Positions 29,314-41,508 of a stretch of DNA of 64,000 bases are shown here, in pieces. Every line of letters starts with the position of its first letter. Within the stretch, counting starts at the first letter, position 1. A program made the translations under genes and the position numbers. The DNA comes from Pocillopora verrucosa (taxonomy: Eukaryota; Cnidaria; Anthozoa; Scleractinia; Pocilloporidae): NCBI RefSeq assembly GCF_036669915.1, contig NC_089325.1, forward strand, positions 6,325,400-6,389,399, given 5' to 3'. Below the pieces are notes generated by a model. It saw only the letters and a list, made by a program, of their open reading frames with translations, was not told where the DNA came from and did no database searches.

Positions 29314-31260
29314 TCACTGCGATGTTTTTCCGCGAAAAAAGTCACCGCTTGGAAAAAGAAAATCGGAAGTGAAGGGATATTTACTACAGCCTGCAAAGAG
29401 CGCTGGGATTGAAAGACGAGGTAAGCTGGGTAACAGTTCGGTCACAAGAGTTCTGATAAATTCTTTACTCGTAATCTCGCGGGCTAAATAATTTCCCTGG
29501 GTTTCTGTCGTATGTTATTATATATAATTTCTATCCTTGGTAACTCAAACTTTCACAACCCTGAATCGGCTTTTTTCTTAATTTAGCTTCCGTTTATTTT
29601 TTCTCCTTTCCCGTGATTCCATTATTTCCGGTAATTTAGTGACCTTTTTTAATGTCCCTTCAAGTTCGAGTGAACGGGAATCAACTTCATTTAACGAATA
29701 GTTTTCCTTCAAAAACACTTTCCTCCTAAACATGTGTTGGGTAAATACTGAAATCACTTTGCACAGCAAAAACTACAGAAAAAAATTGTCCATAGAAAGC
29801 CACGGGCGAAAAAGTCAGAGAAGGGTTAATTCTTCGCCATTATTATGAGCGGTGACGCTATTAGATGTTACCAAACCGCTTTTGACACGATGCAGAAAAT
29901 CAAAACCGTTTGCGTATCCGAGAACCATTTATTTGCTCGCATGGCTATGGCAGAGTCAAACGAGCCGTCCAAATACTGAGAAAAATGATGGGTGTTTTGA
30001 GAAAAATAATGGGTGTTTTGGCGGCGACTGACTGAACATTCGTAGAGTAAAGATGTTCAAAATGTAGTTGAACCCCTCTTCTGGAACAGTTAAATACCGG
30101 CGATAACTTCATCCACTCACGGGGCAAAAACTGACTCAAAAAATTGTCATTTTTGCTTTTGTCACAATATGTTACCTTCATCAAAGGGGCAGTTTTAATT
30201 CATGGCATTCCTTCCTAGTTGTAGACTGAGAGTCGATTCAGAAGAATTTTCATTACCCGACAGCTGATCTTCAGCTCAAAAAAATTTTAAAATGAGAGAG
30301 AGTTAAGGTCTGGCAGGGAGTCTGGCAGTTCGATAACGCTAACCAATCAGGCTATTGGGCGGCTCTACACCATCTGTTAAGAATAAAATTTTGCAACCAA
30401 CTCAACCAATAATTAATTACTTTTTAATGTATTTTCTTTTACAAACTTAATAGATCACTTTTCTATTAACGTGACGCTGTATTTCCGTTCAACGCTTGTG
30501 AACAAAAAAGAGTTTGTAATTGGTAGTGACGTTTGTCTGACCATTGTAAGTTGAAAGAAAATATTGATTCTGTTTAAGAGAAAAGAATTAATTTTATTCT
30601 CTTGGTTATGTTGTAATTATCCTAACGGAAGATTTCATAAGCAATAATGAGGGTTACGGTCGAGGAAAATAGCTACAAGATTCGAGAGAAAATATAAGAG
30701 AATTCGCCATAAATTTTGTGATCTGAGAAAATAAAATCATATGGAACCTGACAAGTTTCTAGCCCAAAATATATATGGTATATCCGAAATAAAATAATCA
30801 AATTTGTTTAGTTATTTACAAGAAAAATAAATTCGAAACCAATCCGCCAATAGTTATTAATTAGTTATCTCAAAGAATAATGCTTCGATAAAATTAACTC
30901 TTTTTCAATTTCACTGAAGTTAATTCTCAAAATTAATTCAATCTTAAGCCACTCACGGCTAAAACTATTCGAAAAACTTGTCGCAAGATGGCCAGTGAGG
31001 CAAATGTACAACCGTAGTGATAGACATTTTGCGAAATGGTTTCCTAATCTGATATTGACGGAATTTCATCAATGAACAACTTTTTTTCCCCGAGGATAAA
31101 GTAAACATCAGACGTGTAGACGATGCCTTACAGTCTGTACAAACTTCCAATTAATATTTGTTCCTTCAAATTTCAAATTATGATAGCGACCAGGAAACAA
31201 TTATAGAGATCGAAAGAATCAGAAAACTTTGCGTGCCATTCTCAAGCATTTAAGCAAGAT
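29314..31260. other. Intergenic stretch between CHIC and GPCR
   Basis: AT-rich with no recognised coding exon. A two-copy tandem (GAGAAAAATRATGGGTGTTTT) is at about 29978-30020. The CHIC promoter should lie just right of 29313; no TATA box is evident. Confidence 0.4.
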
Positions 31261-32166
31261 CTAACAATTTTGGATGTGGTATGAAGAAAATAATTGCACT
31301 TTGTCAGCTTTTCGTCTCCACTTAATGTACCACAGAGGGATTAGAGTCGTGGTTACAATCGGAATAAAGGCGCACACGACTCCAACAATGTTTGGGACCG
31401 CAGACGAGTACGTGACAAAACTCTCAATCACGTACGGAGACCACGTGACCAGGAAAGTGCAAATGGCGAGCTGCAGGCGACTATGAGCCTTATCTTCGTC
31501 GCTTTCCTCGTTTTCTCCGCTCTCCAACTTGACTAGCTTCGCCTTTTCGCTCGAGTTCTTGTCGTCTTCGGAGTCATTTCCGAAGAAGTTGTAGATCAAA
31601 AGAGAGACTGGGATGAGGAAGATGCAAGATGTAATGAGAGTGAAACCTAACCCGGAAGGCGGCCAATCGACCTCGCAAAAGGCCTTTCTACTGATGAAAA
31701 CATACTTGCTCCACAACAAGGAGAGCGAGTATGAAAGTGTTGTGTGTGCAATGATGTAACCGAGTGGTAGAGAGCGAGAGGAATTTCCCTGGGATTTCTG
31801 TGACTCGGTCAATCGGAAATATTGTTCAGTCGTAATGGTAACCAATGTCGAAATCGCCACGATAATGTATATGACATTGGTGAGACCATAACTCCGGCAC
31901 CAGTGTTCCTCGAAATACCACCTTCCGGTCGTGCTCACGGAGATCAAGAGAGGCAAATCTTTGATCGAGACCAAAACGTCTACCGCAGCCAGATTCGCCA
32001 CGATCAGTGCTGTACATGAAGTGCGAAGACACCTCTTGCGGTAGATGTAGTAACAGACGAAAATATTTATTCCAATAGTCATGAGACAGTAAACTGCTAT
32101 CACGGACGCGACGGGAGAATATGAAGTGATTTCCATGCTAAATCCAATTTCACCACCATAACCCAT
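31261..32166 (-). CDS. Single-exon rhodopsin-like (class A) G-protein-coupled receptor, orphan
   Basis: The protein has 301 residues and seven hydrophobic segments. TM2 carries the class A LAxxD motif (NLAAVDVLV), TM3 is preceded by a cysteine (HWCRSYG) that can pair with the ECL2 cysteine (AFCEVDWPP), and TM6 has a CWxP variant (TWSPY). The E/DRY motif at the end of TM3 is EQY and the TM7 NPxxY is IPLWY. The residue at the opsin Schiff-base position is isoleucine, so this is not a light-sensing opsin by that criterion. Loop 3 is long, acidic and Glu/Asp/Ser-rich. Overall it resembles the broad melatonin/opsin-like orphan group that is numerous in cnidarians; the ligand is unknown. The lack of introns suggests a retrogene or a family that expanded without introns. 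Confidence 0.88.
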   Translation of the reverse strand: MGYGGEIGFSMEITSYSPVASVIAVYCLMTIGINIFVCYYIYRKRCLRTSCTALIVANLAAVDVLVSIKDLPLLISVSTTGRWYFEEHWCRSYGLTNVIYIIVAISTLVTITTEQYFRLTESQKSQGNSSRSLPLGYIIAHTTLSYSLSLLWSKYVFISRKAFCEVDWPPSGLGFTLITSCIFLIPVSLLIYNFFGNDSEDDKNSSEKAKLVKLESGENEESDEDKAHSRLQLAICTFLVTWSPYVIESFVTYSSAVPNIVGVVCAFIPIVTTTLIPLWYIKWRRKADKVQLFSSYHIQNC

Positions 32167-34092
32167 TTTCTTATGAAGCGATCTGTTCGGTAAACCTCAA
32201 GTTGTGCGAATTATTTCTCTCCGGCGAGCTACGTAGCAGCTGTTGTGGCCAGTTCACTGCCGTAGTGTTGCGTACTTTCCGCAGATTAAGGCCAATTTAG
32301 TGGCTGCTGTCTCTGCGTAAACAATGTTACAGTCTTTTCAAATCATCCAGGAAAAGACACAGGTTTGAAAATTGGTGCCTCACAAGAAATCTGCTTTCGA
32401 GTACGAGATCCGCTTAAGCTTCGTAGAAATGGCTTAACCAAAAGACAAAAATGGCTATTTGGCATTAATTTGCTCCCAACAAAGAGTCTTTTTGACAGAA
32501 ATATTACAAAAGACTTTTTTATCACTAAGGGACCTGTTTCTGAGCAAAAAGTAATGTTAAATTTATGACCAAATTTTCTCTATAGTCCACCTGTTAAGGT
32601 GTTGTGAATTCTGCCTTCTTATTGGCTGGCAGGTGGTTCACTTTCTTTTCCTAGTTGTGATTGGCCAGAAATACAGGGGATTTCATGTTTCGCGGGAAAA
32701 CAGCATATTTGCTCGGAGCATGGCCGTTGCTGTGAGCCTATGAATAACTCGATTAATGATCTTGTTTTGAAACCTAGATCTGATATTGTTAGCTTTATAG
32801 AAGCCCGCTTTTGCCCTCTCTTTTGATTGAGCCTCTGTGCGACTTGTCTTTTAGAAGTCTTTTATTTGCGTTAAAAGTAGCTTTGCAGCGCCTTTTCGTG
32901 TATCCTCGCTTGAATGAACAGCTAACAACTGAGCAACGGCGAGACAATGCCCTGAACAATAAACAAACTGAGGAAACATGTGTGAGCCTTAGCAAAGCAC
33001 GTGTTTTTTTGATGTGACAATTATTCATAAGCCGAGACATTTAAATCTTTTGTCTTTGAATTTAACCGGCACTGCGTTAAATAATAAAAGCTAAAAGGCT
33101 GGAGAAAAGCTCTCTTGACGTGGTTTTAAGGTTATTTAATAAAGGAATACGCTCGAGAAATATGAAATTGTCTAAATACCTCACGTGGCCGAACGACAGG
33201 ATTTCAAGTTTTCCGTTCCGATTCATTGGTTCCAGCTGATACTCCGCTTCAAAGAATGGAAATGTCACGGTCGCTGATTTAAAAATCGTAACAGAGCTCA
33301 GGGGACAGGTATATTGCTGGTGGCTCTCGATTTTGTTTTTATTCTTCTGATGTTTTAATCTTGAGTTTAAAAATGAAAGCACGTGTCATTAAAATCGTTT
33401 TCCAATTTATTACAAGTAAATTTTTATTCGACACGCGATAATTTTTACATGAAAGGTGTACCAATTGAATAAATTGAAAGGTTTGTAAATGTATTATTCC
33501 CAATTTACACTAACATCGAAACTTTTCCAGATCATTAAGCGAATCAATCGGCAGCCGTTACATACGGAAAACTTTGTGATATCACTGTTTACCAAAGTAG
33601 AGGATCATTTCTTATCTTAGGAACCAAAAGTATTTGGGAGAAGCGAATAAGGATGAAAGCTTTGGAGCAACAAGGACAACGCAAAAAATCATTTCTTAAT
33701 TCTCACTTGACAGCCTCTATATTTCGGGCATCCGGTTCCGTTACCAGAAATAAACAAATGATTGCGTCACCAGTTTTATCTAGTTCGATTTTTTCAATGC
33801 AGATCGCAAAAATGACCCAGAGAATAATGTTCCGATCAGTTGTGATTAGATGCTCTTTTTCGGGAGCGCTTTCCAAACTATCGTTTCTTTTCAACACAAA
33901 GGCCTTACCCTCTCGACCCTTCCATGAATCAAATGGATGTCATTGATGGCGCCCGCGATATTATCAGTTACCTCATAGGATCGTGAAGAATCATGGGTAA
34001 TTCCATTCCCTTGGAAACGTAAATATCTTTGCTTGCGCCCGAGAACAGACTAAAGCAGATATATTGCGAGTTTAAGGGGATTTTACACAATT
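32167..34092. other. Divergent intergenic stretch between GPCR (-) and SPATA4 (+)
   Basis: No gene is recognised. Short open frames at 33077-33382 (-) and 33653-33946 (+) have no family motif. The two flanking genes point away from each other, so both promoters lie here. ATTGG-type (inverted CCAAT) sequences occur near 32620 and 32660, which is weak evidence. Confidence 0.4.
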
Positions 34093-37000
34093 ATGAGCGG
34101 GTTACCCCGTGAAATATTGAAATGGATACAAAGCTTGGACCTCTCACATCCCGTAAGAAATACTAGAAGGTAAAACTGAGTGTTTTTAACGTGAAAATAG
34201 AGTTTTATTAAGGCGATCTTCAAATTGATCATTTGTTGTCCATTTGATTCGTTCTAATATCGAATCATTTATCTTTTTTAAATTAACAGAGATTTCTCAA
34301 ATGGATATCTCGTAGCAGAGATTTTCTCTTGGTATTTTCCACAAGAAATTGAGATGCACTCCTACGATAATGGCACATCCCTGCCTTGTAGACAAGGGAA
34401 TTGGTCTCAACTACAAAGGGTAAGCGTCTTTGGTTCGCTAGTTCATTTTCTCTTTCGTAAAATCACCGGTATGAAAGGGACTAGTCTCGATTAAGTTAAG
34501 CTTACTAAAACGATGTGGAATAACCACTTTGAATTCTTTGAATTAAGTCGGAACTAGTGGGTTTGTGGTTTAGAATTGGGAAAACATGGTGTTTTGCATG
34601 TTTTTAATGGAAAGCACCAGACCCACCCTCTAATATTTAATCCTTTACCTCCAAACTGTTGAACTGCGATGAATTTCCTTTTAAAGCAACCGGGTTTGGT
34701 ATTTTATCAGGATAACACACTGTAGCTCCAGCTGATCTGTTTGTGTGTTCTCCTAACCTGTTTATCTGCTAAATTTTGCAGTATTACTGTTCACCTCATA
34801 AGGAGAACTTACTGGTAAATCAGTTTTAAAGTTAAAATGTATACAGCAGGATGTTCATTTGTCTTCAGAGATCAGAGAATTATTTAGCCAGCAATATAAT
34901 GTTTACCTCATTAGTCCCATGAATAGGAAAAAGTTCTACAGAAGAAAACATTTAACATGAAATACATGTTTTCTTCGCTTTCACTGATTTCAAGATGTAC
35001 TCTGAGATCTTGATGATGATAGATACAAGTGTGTATGAGAAAATATTTTGTCTTAGAACAGATTTAACCAAAGGATAAAGTATAAACCTACTAAAATCAC
35101 TTGTAAGCCAGAATGCCCCAACACAGGGTCTTTCACTCAGGAATATGGTTTTTCATATAACAGGAGGGGTATAAATCTAGTCATTTTTTATAAATTTGTG
35201 GTATTTGGTAAGGACACAAGTTAAGAACTAGGGGCAATTATGGTTATTTGATACATAAGTTTTTGGAAGTTTAGAATATATCAGTAACTGATGGGAAAAA
35301 ATTGGTTATATCATTATTACACCACTCTCTGGCTGAGCTTTAAAACACTCTCTGCATCTGAATAAAAGATAAGCTCAGGCTGGGGAAATTTAGTCAGAAT
35401 TCTCTAATCTCCATGGGCTAATGAACACTGTTGTTATAGAGACTAAATAAATTGTTATTGATCTCCCTGTTTTCTTTTCTTTGTTTTTTTAGTTTTTTCA
35501 ACGTCATGAATTTGACATTCCTAAAGAGGTAATAGAGGGAACAATTCATTGCAAGCCTAATGCCGCAGCTTTGTTAATGGAGAAGATATACTTCCTGTTG
35601 ACAAACAGAAAGTAAGTCAGGTTCTTCTTTCTTTTGTCTTTTCATCAAAATTGTTTTGGTTTTTCCTAAAATTTTTTTGTCAAGACAGGTAGGTTTAAAA
35701 TCACAACAAAATTACATGTAATTGCAAAATATCCCATTCTACATTTAGTAGGAGTATTACAGTATATTAAATATTACTGTAGTAGAGCCTGTAAATGTAG
35801 AATGATAGAGGCTGTTATGGTAAATTTAAGTGTTAATAGAGAAGATAGACTTCCTGTTGACAAACAGAAAGTAAGTCAGGTTCTTCTTTTGTTTTGTTTT
35901 TCACCAAAATTGTTTTAATTTTTCTTAAAATTTTTTTTGTCAAGACAATTAGGTTTAAAATCACAATAAAATTACTTGTAATTGCAAAATATCCCATTCT
36001 ACATATAGCAGGTATATTGCAGTATATTAAATATACTGTGGTAGGGCCTGCAAATGCAGAATGATAGAGGATGATGTGGCAAATTTAAGTAAAAAGAAAG
36101 GCCAATTTAAATAGTAGTTTAACTCATAAGTTAAAATTGTTTTTAATTTTCTAATAAAGAATCAAGAGTGCACCAGTAGAAGATGAATATAACTTTACTG
36201 ATAGCAACTACCAAGAACAGCTTCCAGCTCATGCAAGATCTACAGCTTCAATGGTAAATAACAGAATTTTACCATCATTATAGGTCAAAATATTTTATAT
36301 TATTATACACTAGACTTATAATGAAAAATCTGATTGGTCAAGAGCATTTAATCGATATACAGTAGCGTGTGAAGTTGACATGATAATTTTGCCAAATATG
36401 TGGTGGATGTTGTATTTATCATGTCAACTTCAAAGTCTGCCTTGTTTCCAAGCCCCTTGTCTGTGTTAGAGAGAGGTGTCTTCTTGTGCAGATTGTTTAA
36501 AAAATGTATTAATAAAACAATTATTGAATTTGATTTTTACATGATATCATGAATTATCAAACCTCCACTCTGTCTGATAAGTCATACCTCAGTTTTAATA
36601 ATTCATGATATCATTCTCAACCTTCTCTAAAAATACATAGGCATGCATGTATGTAAGAGTTATTTTTTTGGCCAGGCAGGTTGAGGTGGGACAGTTTGTG
36701 TACTTAATGTTTTTATTTTTGTCAGTGAAAGGAGCATAAATTTAAAAAAAAAAACAAGAATGTTGCAAAAAGACAGAAAAAAACCTAGTTATTTATCTGA
36801 ACTCATACAGGTATTATGAGGTCTACTGTCTCTATTGTCTAGTAAATACTTCCAAGAAAAAATAAAATGCATCATGCCACACTTGTCACACAACTTGTCA
36901 CACAACACAACTGTGTGAGAACACCTAATAATGGTTGCAAAGGAGACTATGCTCACTGCCAATCCTCCAACAGAGAGGAAATCAAAATTATTCGACTACA

Positions 37001-38693
37001 GTTAGTTATCAAATTTTACTGTGAAAAGCTAACTGAAACACTGTTGTACCTCTAATAGACCCCAACCAAAGATATATTGCAATCTTGAATAAGTGAAGAT
37101 AAATTGAAAAATTGCTCAGTAACTGAGCAATTACTATAAGTTAGATAGATACTATTAGATAGTTTAATGGGAATAACTGAGTTGCAGCCAAAGGCTGAAT
37201 TGTATAATTCTTTACAATATAAATATAGTACAATTGCTATTTACAAAGGGTCTCTATATATTAACTAAAGTGCTCTGTACAAATTACTGGCTACGAGCAC
37301 TGCAGTTTATGAAACATTGCTATTTACTTGTTGGCACATGGTGGGGATGAATGAGTTTTTCAAACGGTTAGTGTGAAATCGTGGCAGATTGAAAGTTCTT
37401 TTGCTTCTCAAGCTATATCAGCCTTGATGACATGGGAGAAGTAGGTGGGCGAGACTACTGAGGAAAAAGTTTATGAATATATATCAATTTTTAATTATGA
37501 TTTTTAAGTTGAGCTTAAGCAGAAGTATCATAAATGTATTCTAATTTTGTGATTTTTATTTTATAGGCCATCAAAAATAATATTGCAAATACAGAGTTGT
37601 CAACTGATCCAGATCGTATTCTCTGTCAACAAAAGGTAAGAATGTTATATCTTCATGAGACACTTCTGAATGAAACACATGATATTTGTACCACTTACAC
37701 TCTCTGTCTTTACATAGTGTCATATATCTACATACTTGTGGGTCAAAAGAATTCTTGAAAGTTATACAAACTGTTTACCGCATTTCAAGTTTGCAGAACT
37801 GTCTCAAATTCTCTGTATAACCTTGTGTTTAAATCAGGTTAGGTAGACATGTAAAATTGATCTTTCTCAGTTTTATGGTTTTCTTGTGTTTGTTGATTAT
37901 AAAGAGATCTGATGTGATTTTCCGCCAATGCATATTTCACTCATCACTTAAGCTTTTAGATTTTACTTATGTTTGCGGAGTTATTAAAAGAAAGTTATTA
38001 CCAGTATGTGAAATTTGCAGCAAAAGTGTTTGAATATAAATAGATGTCATACACAGTTGCATTATTGAGGGCCATGTTTATTTATTTATTTGTATATCAT
38101 TATCATTTTTTGAAGGCCCAAGCTATAATTAATGATCACTTGGAGCATAGAAGACAGGAAAGAGTTGAAGATCCCCGTGAGTACAAAATCCAAAAGAAAA
38201 TCATTGAAAGGATTAATAATAATCATGATCCTGCTATACTTTGATGTGTTTTGAAAGCTGGACAAGCTAATGAATTGATATACTTTTATCTTTGATTCTG
38301 TAACTAGATATAAAATGTGAGTTATGATGGTTCATGCCATTCTTCATTTAGAAAAATTTTGCCTGAGGCCTCTTCATTATTTAAGATTTCTCAAGAAAAT
38401 GCTTTTCTGTAAAAGATTAAATTAATAAATTAATGAAAACAATGTAAATCCAAACACTGGTTATAAATGCTAATCCCCATCCTATGAATTGGGGATCTTT
38501 GCCTTTCAACACATATCAGTGCTTACCAGAGCTGCAATAAATAATTTTTTGTGAAAATTGAACCAGCAAATTCATTCGTAGGTCATGCCATTTTACTTAT
38601 TGCTTGTTTGTCTAAATTACAGGTCGTTTTGGTATTCGCCCAACACTTGGTCAGCGTTGTCCTAGGAAAGCTTCCCCCATCAAACTACAATGA
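34093..38693 (+). CDS. SPATA4: SPATA4-like calponin-homology-type protein, seven exons
   Basis: Exons: 34093-34169, 34290-34419, 35493-35611, 36160-36253, 37567-37635, 38116-38176, 38623-38693. All are GT-AG and in frame, giving 206 residues. The N-terminal half is a CH/CLAMP-type domain ([51 protein letters not shown]), followed by the SPATA4 blocks [13 protein letters not shown] and ARSTASMAIKNNI. The last exon has FGIRPTLGQ, matching the FDVKPTVGE block of mammals. Human SPATA4 is about 305 residues, so this protein is shorter at both ends (about 45 residues at the N-terminus). In vertebrates the gene is testis-enriched, and related CH domains bind microtubules of cilia and flagella; a ciliary or sperm role here is inference. 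A frame-shifted continuation (38623-38737 joined to 39255-39313) is also open; see findings. Confidence 0.93.
35572..36089. repeat. Tandem duplication, 2 x 259 bp, spanning the SPATA4 exon 3 donor
   Basis: Unit 1 is 35572-35830 and unit 2 is 35831-36089. The units are clearly alike throughout (TGTTAATRGAGAAGATA at the start, ATTTAAG at the end) with about 10% differences and small indels. The first ~40 bases of unit 1 are the 3' end of SPATA4 exon 3 plus its donor AAA|GTAAGT. Unit 2 keeps that donor intact. Confidence 0.85.
36290..36640. repeat. MITE-like element in SPATA4 intron 4
   Basis: The reverse complement of this block matches 61395-61640 over long stretches (AATTGTTTTATTAA, ACAATCTGCA, AAGGGGCTTGGAAAC, TTGACATGATAA, CATGTCAACTTCA). 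An internal inverted repeat (TTGACATGATAA...TTATCATGTCAA) is shared. There is no coding capacity. It is a non-autonomous element family with two copies in the window. Confidence 0.7.
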
Positions 38694-41508
38694 ATCGCTA
38701 CAAAGACCCCAAATGCATACAAAGGACAACAAAATAGGTGAGGGGAGTGATCCATCTTGTTTGAAACAGTAATAGAAAGCTACAGGTCTTATTACAGTTT
38801 CAGGGTTGTGGTTGCTAGTCAAGCCAGAGGCAGTGAAAACCGAGGGATGTCAGACCAGTTTGCACCAGCCCACTAAGTGACTTGTGCTCTTGAGGACAGA
38901 AAAAAGTATTTTTGAAATTATTCTAAAACCACTGTCAGGTTTAAAAAAGTTGCTCAAAATTTATTTCCCAGAGTGCTTAAAATCATGTCACAATTTCAAA
39001 TTTCACAATTCTCCAGGGAAAAATGCCCTTGGGGCATACCCCCCTTCCCTCCTCTTCTCCCCCCCCCCTTTTATAAGGGCATGGTGGTTGACAATTGAAA
39101 AACTAACAGCACTGTTAATCACACAACAATGTGCTCTGCTGGAGTACTTAACTATCCAGTCAGTGATCAAAAAGTTTATATTTTGATTAGTGGAATTGTT
39201 TTCACCACAATAGTGTTTAATTTACCCTAAATCCTGTGGTCATTTCCCTTTCAGAGGGCAATCCTGATGAAAATCAACCAGCAAAATACACAGAAATACA
39301 AGTAAACCAGTGACAGACACAAGTGAAGGATTTCTCCCTCCAATACAAACTACTGGAATGTACTCAATGGTGCACTGAGGCTGATGCAATCATGAAAACA
39401 AAAAAAATTTATCAGAATCCCGGCCTATAAATATTCTTTGATGAGACAGTCCCATCATTAACAGCTTTCAATAGCCTATTCATTCAATTTTCAGTAACCC
39501 ACATGTTAAAAGTTGTTTCTCTTTAGGTTCTTCAACCCTTTCTCCGCTAAGATCTAAATATCTCCGACATACACTTCGTAATTCAGCTCTGAGGATTGTG
39601 AAAAACTAGTGTAATACTTTCCTTTCTCTTGTCACCTTTCTGCTTGACAACGTAGTGCTATGTAAGGGAGAAAGTAGTCATTCACAACATTGTTTTGGAG
39701 AAAAAGATTGGTTCTTGATGTCACAGATGAAGTCCTTTGATAACTCCAGCATTGCTTAGTAATTTTGATACCTGATTTACCTTTCAATCAAATGCATTCC
39801 AATACTCAATTTGTTCAAGAAAATATCAGATAAAGATTAAGAGTGGCATTCTTTTTTCTAATTTTCAATTTCATTGTGTCAAGGCAAATTTTTATGTAGA
39901 TATCTGATATGTTGTGTTGTAAATAAATAAACCTTGTTTATGTTTAAGTGTGTAAACTTGACTTATCCTTAGTGTGTGGACAAGCAGTCCTAATGTTTAC
40001 GTGTCAGTAATTGTCAGTTTGAAATTGTGTGCTACAGGATATTTGTCAGACAAAAATTAACAATCTCTTTACTCTCATTTTATTGATATTCAAAGGAATA
40101 TACACTGAAGCTGAGTTATACCAAAGATAAAATCCTTACATTTTTTTTGTACAAAAATAACCAAAAAACAAATATGGCTGACATATATCTATATTTCTGT
40201 CTTAAAAAAAAACAAATACTTACGAATAACTCATTATCAAGTTAAAGCTCTGTAAATCTGTATGCCATCTTGACTAGTGTTAACCAATCCTAATAATTAT
40301 ATTGAACTAACCATAGAGACTTTGGGATGCCTTCTCTTTGCGTAATTTTTCATGGCTGTTTTACTGTTGGTTATATCCCATACAAATCCTAAAGCTTTAA
40401 CATGACACTGAGGACCAGATTCATGATTTGCCGTCAGTTTTCATTGACTATAGTTACCAAATCACTAACATCCTTATTGACCACTTCAAAATTCAATTAT
40501 GTAAAAAATTAGTTGTCCTTTATGAGAAAAAAAAGAACAAACTAGAAAGTTGGTTAACGTTTACACGTAGAAAACATTGTTAATTGTAATCAAAGCGTAA
40601 TGGCAACATTTTCAAAACGATACAAAATACATTCTTTATCGCAATACAAAGTAAAATGATGACATGACTAAGAGGTCTTAACAGCAAACCCTGCTCTCAT
40701 GATCTGACTGTAAGTGCTACTTCTGTTAAATTTGGCAAGTCTACAAACAGGATGAAGAGTACGAAATTTTGAACAATGTTTACCACGAGTGAAGATTACT
40801 GTTACAAACGTTTATATCAGAAAGTTGGTTTACTAGGGAATGAAAGTTTCAAATGTTTTCAAACTTACCCGGTTATAACGTTTACGTGAAAAAAAAATGA
40901 ATGAAAAAACGAAATTCTTTATCAGATACAAGCACGAACAGTCAGATCTGCGTGGAACGCGTTTGACGCGACTTTAGCGTGGATCACTTTAAAACTTGCA
41001 AGGCTTAAGTTGCACGTGACCACGCGAAGCTTGCGTGGATCCTAACTACTGACACGGGTTTGCTTGGTTTCGCGTGATTAACGCTCCATTCCGCGTTCTC
41101 CTCGAGTTTCACGCTCCCCTAGGACAAGCATATTGCTTGTTCCCCAATTTCCTTCGAAACAATCTAGGAATGCAACGCGTACAAAATTTCAATTCTAATT
41201 TTTAACCTCTTACGAGTTTATCAAACTCGTTTTTTCTGATGCATCCTAACTAATGTATGAACAGGTAGAACCCATTTCTAATAAACTTTGATATTTACTT
41301 TCAATTATTTTCATTTTCTGATCACGAATGTATTACCGTTTATTTATCCTTACAAATTATTGTCACTAGCTTAAATTCTAATGGCCAATTTTTCGCTCTC
41401 TATTTTCACATGTGCACATTCGATTTTTAATTTCCATTGAAATAAAAATTGTGCATTTTATTTTCTTTCTAGGCTTCACACAAAAAAAAAGTTAATGGAT
41501 CCTACGGC
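38694..41508. other. Intergenic stretch between convergent SPATA4 and ARAP
   Basis: This contains the SPATA4 3' region and the ARAP 3' UTR. No coding exon is recognised except the possible alternative SPATA4 exon 39255-39313. A stretch at 40930-41110 is locally richer in CG and carries a near-palindrome CCACGCGAAGCTTGCGTGG (41018-41036). Confidence 0.4.
41457..41462 (-). promoter_or_regulatory. Likely ARAP polyadenylation signal
   Basis: Minus-strand AATAAA lies about 47 bases after the ARAP stop codon, a normal spacing for a short 3' UTR. Confidence 0.55.

Noticed and set aside
31261-32166. Opsin (light receptor)
   Set aside because: The TM7 position of the retinal-binding lysine is isoleucine and the surrounding motif is not opsin-like, although the overall fold is class A.
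33077-33946. Open frames between the GPCR and SPATA4
   Set aside because: There is no recognisable motif and their lengths are normal for AT-rich random sequence.
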